From: Erpobdella octoculata
Lineage: Eukaryota; Annelida; Clitellata; Hirudinida; Erpobdellidae
Reading direction: 5' to 3'
Assembly (NCBI GenBank): GCA_963978895.1
Contig: OZ022246.1
Location: forward strand, 6,042,432 to 6,106,431
Length of the DNA stretch: 64,000 nt
Under the pieces are notes generated by a model. It searched no databases and was not told where the DNA came from. It saw nothing but the letters and a program-made list of their open reading frames with translations. Numbering within the stretch: the stretch's first letter is position 1; every line of letters starts with the position of its first letter. Made by a program: the position numbers and the translations under genes. Shown in pieces: positions 38,103-53,005 of this stretch.

Positions 38103-38836
38103 GCAGTGTTTATAGCTTAATAAGCTATTTGATAGTGAGATTTTTTTTATGTGAATGTAAAAATGGGTTACCTACAACCATAACTGCTTTTTTATTTGAC
38201 ACAAAACATAAGAGAACATGCAGCAAACAAAAGAATGTCACCGTTTGATAACATATGCTAGTGCATTTATCAAAGCTTGATTCTGAAAAAAAAATCTATA
38301 AAATCCAACCATCCAATGTGAAATTCATATTAATACATTCAAGGTCACATTTTGTTAAAATACAAATTTTAACTAACTGGCTTTATACAGTTTACATGTA
38401 AATTTTTATCCTTAACTGTGCACACATGAGATTTTGCTCAACATCCGCCTCATACACTGCAAAACAAATCAACTATAGACAATTTCAAAAAATGATCACT
38501 TAACAAAAAATAAGCCGTCTGTCTACTTTATTCATTGAAAAAAAGAAATCATGAAATTAAAACAAATATCATCAAAAAATATCATCACTGACAATATCAT
38601 CAAAAAATGTGCAGTCAGAAGCAGCATAGACAAAAATATTATGACAACAGCTGTAATAAAATGCATTCTTTCAGTTGTCACAGACTTTAGTTTTTAATAC
38701 TGCATGGCATATTTACAATTGCACGGAGATGCATTTCTGTAGAAAAAATAATTCAAATATAAAAAGTGATTTCTCTTTCTTAATTAATTGTCAATATGAA
38801 GCATAGTATCATCATAAAATTTCAAATCCAAAAAAA
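38103..38836. other. Downstream region of the minus-strand zinc-finger gene
   Basis: Probably the 3' UTR of the minus-strand gene plus intergenic DNA, AT-rich. TTTATT (minus AATAAA) at about 38528 is one possible polyadenylation signal. Confidence 0.4.
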
Positions 38837-43592
<4,756 letters not shown>

Positions 43593-45141
43593 CTGTGATG
43601 TTGTAATATTAAGTAAGTAAGAAAAGCTTAAACATGTCACTAGTGGCAATTATGAAGACTTCAGACAATTAAATTTTTAAAAGTTCTAAATGGCCATACA
43701 TCTAATAAGTCTTGTGTGGCCTAGAAGACTCCCCCTATTCTCAAAAGTCATCAAAATCAAATAAGAACTTGCGATTTAAAGGTCGGTGTGTCAATTCTTG
43801 CAAACCAAATAGTGGTAACATTTGTTAAATTAGAATAAATAAAAAAGCCATTAAAATACAGTTTTGCTTGTATGCACGTACATGACAACACAAATAATGG
43901 ACTTATTTCTACAAAGAAATTTAATTCGTATCTAATGTTTTTCATACTTTGAAATAGTTCTAAAATGTCAAAAAATGTGTTGCTACTAGCTGCAGGCCTG
44001 GTGGTGATAATGAGCCTAAAGCACAAAAGAAGTCAATTTACAGTTTGTAACATTTTGGAATTGCGAACTTTTCAACGTTCTTCAGAGCAATTTCAAGATA
44101 TCTACAATCTCTAGATTGAGTTCACATTTCTGTCTCAAATTCTTGAAATGCATGTCAAATAGCAGGAGGGTGCCCCTTGCTCTGAAATGTTTGTTGACTC
44201 TTGTCCCAGAGATTTATAAATAAAAAAACAAAATTTTACATCATACTCACAAAATAACTCGAAAATTTATTGATTGCGAGTCAATCTCATTAACTACTTG
44301 ATTTAAAGTGAAGCGTTATGGGCCCATCTAATGAATCGGTGGCTAATAATTACAGATGCAAATAGATTTAGATTTGTAAACAAAGATCAAATAATTCTAA
44401 AATGACTCTATGGAATAATCCTGTAATTTGATGCATCGTACTGTCACTGAAACCAAGCAGTTGTGCAAAGCTTCAGCTAAATTGTATGGTCAACAAAAAG
44501 TAAAAGTTTCTTTAGAAATATCACCGGCAGACAGGTGAAGTTGAAAGAAAACATGTAGTAATTACACTTAGTCAACAATGACTATAAGATTTAGAGCTGC
44601 TTTCCAACAAATTGGATTTATCTTAACAAGTTAATTACAATACCATGATAGAGTCATTTGTAAGCAGAAAGGAAAGCAATTACTATCATCTTTGCTGGGA
44701 AATACCTAATTATACCAGCTTGCATCTGAGAGAGACTTACACAAAGCATACTTTTTGCATTTACAGCCATTAGATACTCATGTGATGCAAGATATGATTT
44801 CATCGTTATTGTTAATCTCATGACATCATTATTTTCATTGGATGTTGTAATACTATACCACTATCCTTACACTTCTAAACAGTATAAGTACAATGCATAA
44901 GTATTTGCATTTAAGTTGAATTTCTACACCAACATTGCTAAACTTAACTAATATCAAAGAATTTCTTTAAATTATTAATAAGCCCAAATGCACAGTGCAT
45001 GGCATCACTAACAGAATATCTAAAAGTGAGATTGGTCAAGTAATACGAACCATGACAGAAACTTGTATACTTATTTGATTGTCTTAAAATAATACAACTC
45101 TTTCAACTCATATACAACTTTCATCTTAAATGTGTGATACC
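43593..45141. other. Non-coding stretch upstream of the visible minus-strand exons
   Basis: Expected to be intron of the minus-strand zinc-finger gene. I looked for further C2H2 exons on the minus strand and saw none. Confidence 0.45.
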
Positions 45142-45655
45142 TGTTGTGAAAAGACACTGCAGGTGTGCTCAGGTGCGCATGCCTAGAGCTACCTGTAGTG
45201 ACTTGGAGTTGGGAGTGGTGTTTTTCGAACCTTATATACTCTTGATATTTATATTGTGCTTTCTAATTAAAAATTAAAGACACAACAGTTGGCGCAGTCA
45301 ACTTTAAAATATAGTTTCACGTTAGTCGTTCTCTCCTGAAAAATGTCTGAAATTGACAAGTTGCTGAAAATTTTTTCGAAGAAAGAAAAACTTTGTGAAA
45401 AAGAACTTTTGGAGCAAGAGAAATTTCGAGAAAAAGAACTTGCGGAGCAAGACAAACTAAGAGAGAAAGACCAAAAACAATATATGAGACAAGTAGAATT
45501 CTGGTTTTCAAGAATGAAATCATCTCATCCTGTATCGATCCCAAACTTCACAGCCTTCGAACAAGAAAAAGAACTGTGGAGTGACTACTGGGCAAGATTC
45601 AAAACTTTCGCCGAGCTCATGCGATTCCTGACCCAATGCTGGATTTACCTATAAG
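45142..45655 (+). mobile_element. Ty3/gypsy-type 5' LTR and gag fragment
   Basis: A short LTR (45142-45287) begins TGTTG and ends CAACA. The primer-binding site TGGCGCAGTCA starts at 45290. An ORF from 45343 opens MSEIDKLLKIF, then a charged coiled coil and the conserved gag segment ELWSDYWARFKTF, and stops at 45654. The rest of the element and the 3' LTR are missing. The same gag type recurs at 51640 and 53006. Confidence 0.75.
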
Positions 45656-46066
45656 CTAATCAAGCTATAGCTTTCTGGGGGCCCTCAAAAAATACTCCGA
45701 GTGAGCAATTGTCATATACACTTAAATATAACTGAAACATTATTTGTCCCAATGCCGCATGTCTGGGACATTCCATACTCTTCATCCAATTTTTTAGTGC
45801 ATTTTTTCTAAGAACAAAGCATGGACTGGAGGAGATGAAAGAAGAAACGGTCAACCGTGTTACCAACTATTTCAGAGGCTATAGATCAAGTACTCCAAGA
45901 TCATATTTAAGTATAAGCTTGCATGAAGTTAATCGTGATTTATCATTCTGGTGTTTTTGAGATCTTCTTTATTTTGAGTTTGTAGAAATAGAAGGTTTTA
46001 AAGACTTTATGTCTAAAACTATGCCTTGTGTTGAGATACCAATAGCGTGAGAAGGATTATTAGATA

Positions 46067-47540
46067 CTAGCAGTGCCCGTAGCGGCTTCGCTCGCATGAA
46101 ATTAGAGAGTTTGAACCGTGCATCCATAGTAGAGATCAATTTTTTAGGTCTCGGCTCGGCCCGTCGACAACTTAGCCCAGCCCGTTTTAAAAACCCAAAC
46201 TCCTGGCCCGGCACAGCCCGTCTGAATTAGGCCCGGCCCATTCTTACAGGCTTAGAAGTTCTATATACTTGATGAAAAACTTCGGCCCGTCCCACCTTGA
46301 CTTCAGGTTTGGCCCGGCCCAACTGAAGACCCTAAAATCACTAAAATATCTATATACTTGGTGAAAAACCTCGGCCCGTTCCACTTTGATTTAAGGTTTG
46401 GCCTAGCCCGTGTGAAGACTCTAAAATAACAGCTTGGCCCGGCCGGTGATAAACTGAACTTAGCTACTTTTAACCGGCACAAAACTTCAAAATACTAATT
46501 TTTACATTTGTAGCACTTACAGTTTGTGAGTAGCAGTTATTTTGAAATCAAATAACCCTTTTTTCCACCCCACATTTGATGTCCTGGAAACCAAATTTTT
46601 AAAAAAATGTTGAAACACTTATATCATAATTTTTTGAGTAAATACTAAATACTAATTTTGACATCTGTAGCATTCATAGTTTTTGAGTAGCAGTTACTTT
46701 AAAAACCAAAGAAACCTTTTTTCCACCCCACATTTGAGGTCCTGAAAACCAAAATTTCAAAAAATGGTGAAACACATATATCCTTATTTTTAGAGTAGAA
46801 ACTAAATACTAATTTTTACTTTTGTAGCATTAACAGTTTTTGAGTAGAAGCTACTTTAAAAACCAAATAACCCAATTTTCCAACCCACATTTGAGGTCCG
46901 GGAAACCAAATTTGTAAAAAATGGTGAAACACGTATATCTTTATTTTTAGAAAAGAAACTAAATAATAATTTTTACATCTGTGGTATATACTGTTTTTGA
47001 GTAGCAGTTACTATAAAAGACAATTAGCCCTATTTTCCACCCCACATTTGAAGTCCGGGAAACCAAATTTTCAAAAAATGCTAAAACACGTACTTCATTA
47101 TTTTTGAAATAGAAACTAAATACTAATTTTTACTCCTGTAGCATTAACAGTTTTTGAGTAGAAGCTACTTTAAAAACCAAATAACCCAATTTTCCAACCC
47201 ACATTTGAGGTCCGGGAAACCGAATTTTCAAAAAATGGTGAAACACGTATCTTTTTATTTTTCAAAAAGAATCTATATACCAAATTTCAGAAAAAAACTT
47301 TAGAAAAAATTTTAGAAAAAAGGTTGTTTTCCAGTTTTTTCCCCTCAGGAGCAAAATTTTCAAAAATCCTTTCTTAGCGGATGTTTACGCTATAAAAGTA
47401 ATATAAGTTCCAAATTTCACGTTCCTAGGATGAGGCGTTTGAGCTCGGCGTTGATTATCAGTCAGTCATCTGTCAGTCAGTCAGTCAGTCAGTCAGTCAG
47501 TCAGTCAGTCAGTCAGGACATGTTCTTTTATATATATAGA
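46067..47540 (-). mobile_element. Non-autonomous Helitron family 1, copy 3
   Basis: Reverse-complement copy. CTAGCAGTGCCC at the left edge is the 3' end; TATATATAGA at the right edge is the 5' end next to (GTCA)n. The internal repeats match copies 1 and 2, with fewer units. It inserted between A and T, at the left edge of a hAT relic. Confidence 0.88.
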
Positions 47541-49190
47541 TATACTTGACAACAAAGTCATTAGTTGGAGAGGAGTTGAAATCACTAAAGGCAGATTGCG
47601 TCTTCTTTTACGGTTGGACGGACCGTTATAAAGTCAAGCCATATGTTGCCGTACGTATTGCCTATGTAAAGAACTGGCAGTTTCAGATTGTTACACTGTG
47701 TCGCAGTCCACTTGCATCAGACACAGGAGAAGTGCTAGCTGAGCACGTTCATACAGTTCTCAGTGGTTTCTTTGCAGATTATCACACTCTAATAACTTTC
47801 ATCTTCTCATGATGGAGCAGCCAATATAAAAAAGCACCATCATTACTATGCGTTGAAAGAGTTCAGCATTGCGTCGCACATAGTAAACATCTGTTGTTGA
47901 CCACTGACAGTTTGTTTCGAATTCCCGAACTGATTGATCTATTGGAAAAATGTAAAAATATTGTGTCTGTGTTGCATCTTAAAGCTATGCTAACAGATGA
48001 TGAACTGTCGAGGGAAGCAGATCAAATGCTTTTGGACAAATTGGCATCTGAAATATCTAAAGCTCAACAAATTTTTGAACTTGATGAACAGTTCTCGGCA
48101 GAAGATGACAGTGACTTCTCAGCATCGGCAGTCAATTACAACTTGACATCATTCTCATCAACTTCAACAACAACACAAAATCAGCCCCATCATATTACTC
48201 TTAAAAAGTCGTGTCCAACTCGCTGGAACTCCACGCTAACAATGATAACTTCAATTCTTGATTTGAAAACAGAAATTGATAGTGTTCTGAAAAAAACTGG
48301 CAATGTATTTCTCTGCTTACAAGGTCACGGACTGGAAATCTTAGAGGATCTAAGTCTGTTTCTGAAACCCTTTGAAGAACTAACTCAGCTTGTTAGCACA
48401 ACTGGTCCAACTTTAGCACTTATACCGCTAATGAAGCTAAGAATTAAAAAGTTGTGCATCATAAAGCCCAATGAAGATCCAGCTATTAAGCAACTAATGA
48501 AACTTGTTCTGACTAAAGTGGAGACTTGTAGAAACAGAGGCTTGTACAGTCGCTCAAATATTAAATCCGGATACCAAGAAGTTGGTAACCAAGGATAGTG
48601 TTTTTAATTTGTTGAAGCCAATAGTAGAGAGATTACGCCAAAAACAAGTGATTAATGATAAACTCCCGCTTGTCCACGATACATCCGTGCACCGATCTTC
48701 TTCTTGTAATGAGAGCGAATCGACATCCGACAACAAAGACGAAGGTTGTATGAAGACCTCATCAATGAAATGCATTCATCTAGTGACGATGCAATGCAGG
48801 TTAACTTGCATGTTTTGTTACAAAAATTAATAATCTCATTGCCTAGCATAACTGTTGTCAATCGTCACAATTAATTAACCAATATGATTACTTTTAGGAT
48901 GAACTGTCTATCGAACTGGACCAATATTATTTGATGCAGCAACAGACAGCCAGTGGAGATGTTTTTAAATTTTGGAGTGCTCAGTCAAAGTCAAACAACT
49001 TGCCAATCCTTTGTCAGCTGGCTGAGATTTATCTGGGCATGGCATCATCTTATGTACCTGTCGAATGCACGTTTTCGACTGCAGCATTGATAGCGAACAA
49101 AACTAAGATCGAGTATCAGTCCCTATAAGCTGGAACAGATACTTTTCGTTCACGATAATTTCAACTTAGCTAAAAACATTTTAACATGAA
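47541..49190 (+). pseudogene. hAT transposase (ZBED-like), degenerate
   Basis: Pieces in order: 47546-47812 (ADCVFFYGWTDRYKVKPYVA, start of the catalytic domain), 47800-47895 (a broken SHDGAANI-like site with a catalytic Asp), 47894-48598 (KKSCPTRWNSTLTMITSILD, a hAT core signature), and 48890-49135 (GDVFKFWSAQSKSNNLPILC and VPVECTFSTAALIANKTKI, the dimerisation domain with the last catalytic Glu). Several frameshifts and stops break the frame, and 48600-48890 is scrambled. It belongs to a different hAT lineage from the 7.3-kb element. No TIRs were found. Confidence 0.85.
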
Positions 49191-49544
49191 CCGGTCTAAC
49201 TTAAGTAGGTCTGAAATTAGGCTTGTCTGGTTATGGACAATATTATTGGTTTATTACATATACAATGTTGTGTTGATGTAAATGAGTCTGTTCAATTCAT
49301 TAAATGTCAAAAAGCTGAAATAATTTGCAAAAGAATCAAGGGCACACTTTTTTTTACTAAATGTGCCAATGAAACGGCTACAGGGTAAATTGGGACATCG
49401 TTGGGGTAAACTGGAACAGCATATAGAGCAAAATGAAAAACACATAAACACTGATCAATTTCAACCACTGTGTAAGCCTATGCTTGCTAATTTTAATGAG
49501 GTTACATTGCAAGATACAAGACTTTTTTATTGTGAAAAATTCGG

Positions 49545-49663
49545 CTGAGGACCAGTTTGCATTCAGACCTGGTGGTTCGTGCACTGCGGAAATTATTGCC
49601 ATCCTGCAGACGGTCGGCATCATGCTTCTGGAAAATCCATTCGTTGTGATGATATCACTGGGG
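49545..49663 (+). pseudogene. LINE reverse transcriptase fragment (left part)
   Basis: About 40 codons with DQFAFRPGGSCTAEIIAILQ and ENPFVVMISLGF, the finger/palm start of a non-LTR retrotransposon RT. It is cut at the onset of the MULE terminal array. A right part from the same type of LINE resumes at 51035. Confidence 0.75.
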
Positions 49664-49885
49664 TTTACGGCAAATTCATCGCGAAACAATTCATCGTGAG
49701 ACAATTCATCGTGGACAATTCATCATGGGACATTTCATCGTGGGACAATTCATCGTGAAGACAATTCATAGTGAAAAGTTCATCGTTGACAATTCATTGT
49801 GAAAACGATTCACCGTGAAGGCGATTCATTGTGAGACAATTCATCGTGAGATAATTCGTTGTGGAAACATTCATCGTAGATAATT
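49664..49885. repeat. 15-bp tandem array, probable MULE terminal region
   Basis: About 14 imperfect units of GACAATTCATCGTGA. It begins exactly where the LINE reading ends and lies upstream of a FLYWCH-type transposase start. The organisation is like the MULE at 59.35-61.4 kb, with a different unit sequence. The right-hand partner is not present. Confidence 0.7.
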
Positions 49886-50550
49886 TTTTTACAATAGAAA
49901 ATTAATTTGCATAATACAATTTTTCCTTAAACCGCTGAATGCATAGATATTAGTTGAATGTTTTCTAAAAAAAAATATATATCAGTGTACTTCGAAATAA
50001 ATAAAATGTAATCGTCCGAAGAATTAAAAGAATTTCTTTATTGGATTTTTTAGCACTTATACATTTGTGTTACAAATATAATTATTTCTTTATTAGATGT
50101 AGATTTTCTTTAGCGTTATCTTTGTAACTTTAAGCTAGTGAGGACACCTGCTGTGGAGAAGAATGAGTGTGGTCCTGAAATCGTGATTTTGTATAGACGT
50201 TATAAAAGTGCCCAGTATCATGGCAACAGGAACACCTGTGTATAGACTACTTAATGTGAAACCTTCATATTTAAAAAAAACCACAATTGTGGACATGAGT
50301 TAATGTGAGTCTAAAAACGATGATTTTTTGTATAATTACAAAGGAGTTATAAATGCTTTAATTTGACACAAAGTCTTTGATTCGCATTATCGATTCTTAT
50401 TTTAAGTAGTTTACAAACGCTTTATACGTTTGTCTGGAAAAACAACAGATGAGGCAAGTGAGCATTAACTTGTTCTTATCAGCTTAATGGTTTAATTAGC
50501 CTTGTCCATAGATATCTATGGCCTTGCCACAGTGCCCCTGATCAGTTGCT

Positions 50551-50559
50551 ATATAAAGT
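50551..50559 (+). promoter_or_regulatory. TATA-like box before the MULE ORF
   Basis: CTATATAAAG lies 50 bp upstream of the ATG at 50606. The spacing is compatible with a promoter of the transposase gene, but no initiator was identified. Confidence 0.35.
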
Positions 50560-50605
50560 AATTGTTATAAACATTTCCTATACTTCATTCATCTTAGTTA
50601 GAATT

Positions 50606-51067
50606 ATGCCTCTCGAATTTGTTCTTAGTGAAAAAGGAAAAAATAAGCTAATCGACTCGGGACATTTATTTGTAAAGGATGCAGTTACAGGAGATAAAAC
50701 GTTTTGGAAATGCGACCAATATCAACGTTTTAGGTGTCGAGCGCGTTTACATACTCACAATGGTGATATTTTAAAAAAAGTTGGTGAACACAACCATGCT
50801 GAAAACGCCGCTCGAATCGACGCAACAAAAGTCATCAACGAAATCAAAGAAGAGACAAGAGTTACTCAAAATGCTCCTCATCAAATTGTAACCGACTCTT
50901 TCATCGGTTTGTCGCAGGCAGTTGCGGGACAATTGCCAACTGTTTCCGCGTTGAAAAAGACCATTCGATACACCCGACGTCTTGCTGATCGACCACAACC
51001 GAATCCAAACTCATTTGCCGAGTTGCAAATTCTAATTTGCGGCCTTCAACACTTGGTAATGAAATAA
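50606..51067 (+). pseudogene. MULE transposase, N-terminal FLYWCH part only
   Basis: The ORF opens at ATG 50606. It carries a FLYWCH zinc finger: TFWKCDQYQRFRCRARLHTH, then GEHNH at the distance expected for the Cys2His2 pattern. A helical stretch follows that in such MULEs precedes the DDE domain. The frame leaves MULE sequence at about 51030, where LINE sequence starts, so the catalytic domain is missing. Confidence 0.75.
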
Positions 51068-51573
51068 TCAAGTTTGCAGATGATTTCAATCTGCTCCTGC
51101 CAGCAGTCAATATAAACAGCCGTTCTTCAGAGTTGCGGCACATTCAGACATGGTCCGAGAATAACAACCTGCAATTGAACTGTAACAAGTCCAGAGAAAT
51201 AATATTTCACAGACCGCGGACAACCATCGACGTGCCCGAGCTACCTGGCGTTCCTCGAGTTACGAGCCTCAAACTCTTGGGGGTAACATTAAATAATAAG
51301 TTTTCAATGGAGGAACATGTATCCGACATAATATGTTCATCGGCTCGAGCATTTTATGGACTCCGTGTGTTGCGCTCCCATGGAGTGAAGAATCGAGAAC
51401 TACAAACAGTCTTCAACTCTACGGTGATGGCAAGACTTCGGTATGCATCTCCTTCTTGGTGGGGATTTGTTAATGAGGGACAGAGAGATCGACTTGATGG
51501 ATTTCTTAGGTCTACTCGGGCTGGATTTTATGACGGATTACGGACATTATGGAAGATAATAGTCACCCGCTGA
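51035..51573 (+). pseudogene. LINE reverse transcriptase fragment (right part)
   Basis: An open frame with the RT catalytic box EIIKFADDFNLLLP, then TWSENNNLQLNCNKSREIIF and SLKLLGVTLNNKFSMEEHVS, the thumb of a Jockey/CR1-type non-LTR RT. The final part RYASPSWWGFVNEGQRDRLD matches the conserved C-terminus of such proteins. About 100 residues are missing between the left fragment (ending 49663) and this one. It ends at 51573, next to gypsy gag. Confidence 0.85.
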
Positions 51574-51639
51574 AGTTGCAGTTCGTTCACGCGTTGTTTC
51601 ATCAAGTTTTTCAAGTCAGTTTTCAAAATTGAATTTCAT

Positions 51640-52265
51640 ATGTCTGAAATTGATAAACTAATTAAATTGTTCGCTGAACAAGAGAGATATCGCTCAGAAC
51701 AAGAAAAATTGCGTGAAAAAGAACATGCTGAACAAGAAAGATTGCATGAAAAAGAACGAGCCGAACATATAAAACAAATGGAGAGGTTGATTTTGAGCTT
51801 ACAACCATCGGAAGCGTCACAAATATTCCCAGTTTCAAAGCTTTCGATCCTTTAAAAGAATTATGGAAAGATTACTGGGCAAGGTTTGAAACTTTCATTG
51901 GTGCTCATTCGGTTCCTGGTCGAAAAATACCTCACATTTTCTTGACAAATCAAACCTCTTCAACATAGAAGTTTTTGAATACATTAGCAAGTCAACAAGC
52001 ACCGCCAAAGAAAGCGAATGAATTGACGATAGAAGAAATAGAAATATTTATGGGAAATCAGTTTAACCCATCAAAGTTCGTCGTCCGAGAAAGGTACAAA
52101 TTCTGGACCGGAATGAAGCGAGAACCAGGTGAAACCATAAACCAGTTGGTGGCAAGAATTCGTCAAGCAGCTACATGTGATTTCGCTTCCATTGAAAATC
52201 CGCAAGACGAAGCAGTGAGGTACATGCTACTCGTGAGAATCAACCAAACACATCACCAGGAAAAT
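51640..52265 (+). pseudogene. Ty3/gypsy gag fragment
   Basis: It opens MSEIDKLIKLFAEQ with a Glu/Lys coiled coil (51640-51855). After a frameshift it continues 51975-52265 with FNPSKFVVRERYKFWTGMKR and ETINQLVARIRQAATCDFAS, the retrotransposon gag capsid-like core. It is truncated at about 52265, where copia sequence begins. It is closely related to the gag at 53006-53830. Confidence 0.8.
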
Positions 52266-52764
52266 CAATCTTGACATGTTTTTTTGTAAAAAGCCCAACC
52301 AAATCAAAAGAGACTGCACAAATATATTGAATGGAAGAAGAAAAACTCTGAACACAAAGTAAAAACAGTTAGACACTTTACTCAAGTTAACAAAAAAGAA
52401 ACTTTAAACAAGGTTATGATGTTTGTTCACTAGCACATACATCTGATATCAACAATTCATGGTATGTAGATTCAGGTGCTACATCACTAACATGTGTGGA
52501 GATCAAAATTTCTTCGCAGCTTCGGACAAAAAGCTGAAGGTTGAAGTGGTTCATGCTGATGGGCATAAATTATCATCATCTGGCGTTGGTTATGGGTACT
52601 TGCAGAATTTTAGTCTTGATTGAAATCTCAGTTTGAAAAGAAAGTTATTAGATGTGTTGTTTGTTCCAGAATTGAGAGGAAACTTGATATATGTAAAGAA
52701 ACTAACTAGTTTTGGATTTGAAATACATTTAATCAGAGATGGTAAAATTATGTCACAAGCAGTT
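52266..52764 (+). pseudogene. Ty1/copia gag-protease-integrase fragment
   Basis: Read with frameshifts: a zinc knuckle of the form CxxCx4(Q)x4C at about 52285 (His replaced by Gln), then NSWYVDSGAT at about 52456 (the aspartic protease active site). At 52640-52764 is the pre-integrase segment with DVLFVPELRGNL and FGFEIHLIRDGKI. It is cut by the gypsy LTR at 52765. The last 88 bp recur at 56138-56225. Confidence 0.8.
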
Positions 52765-52976
52765 TGTTGGATATGCAGCACATTAGCACATCCCTATGGG
52801 CGTGATTAGGAGTTATTGTGTTGAAGATATTATCGTGACTATCGAATACAATTTGCGTTACTTTCGAATTAACTTGGAACTCGCTTAGAATATATTTAGT
52901 TCATGCATATAATATAAAATATAAAGAAGTACAAAAGTGTTTTGTTTTTCTATCGATAACTTTCATAAATACAACA
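52765..52976 (+). repeat. 5' LTR of the gypsy element
   Basis: 212 bp, TGTTGG...CAACA. It includes an 8-bp insertion (ACATTAGC region) absent from the 3' LTR. Confidence 0.93.
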
Positions 52977-53005
52977 GTGGCGCAGTCGACTAATTTTTTT
53001 TCAAA

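Noticed and set aside
43757..44026. Minus-strand frame upstream of the zinc-finger exons, tested as a missing 5' exon
   Set aside because: No C2H2 pattern and no phase-compatible donor toward the exon at 43592.
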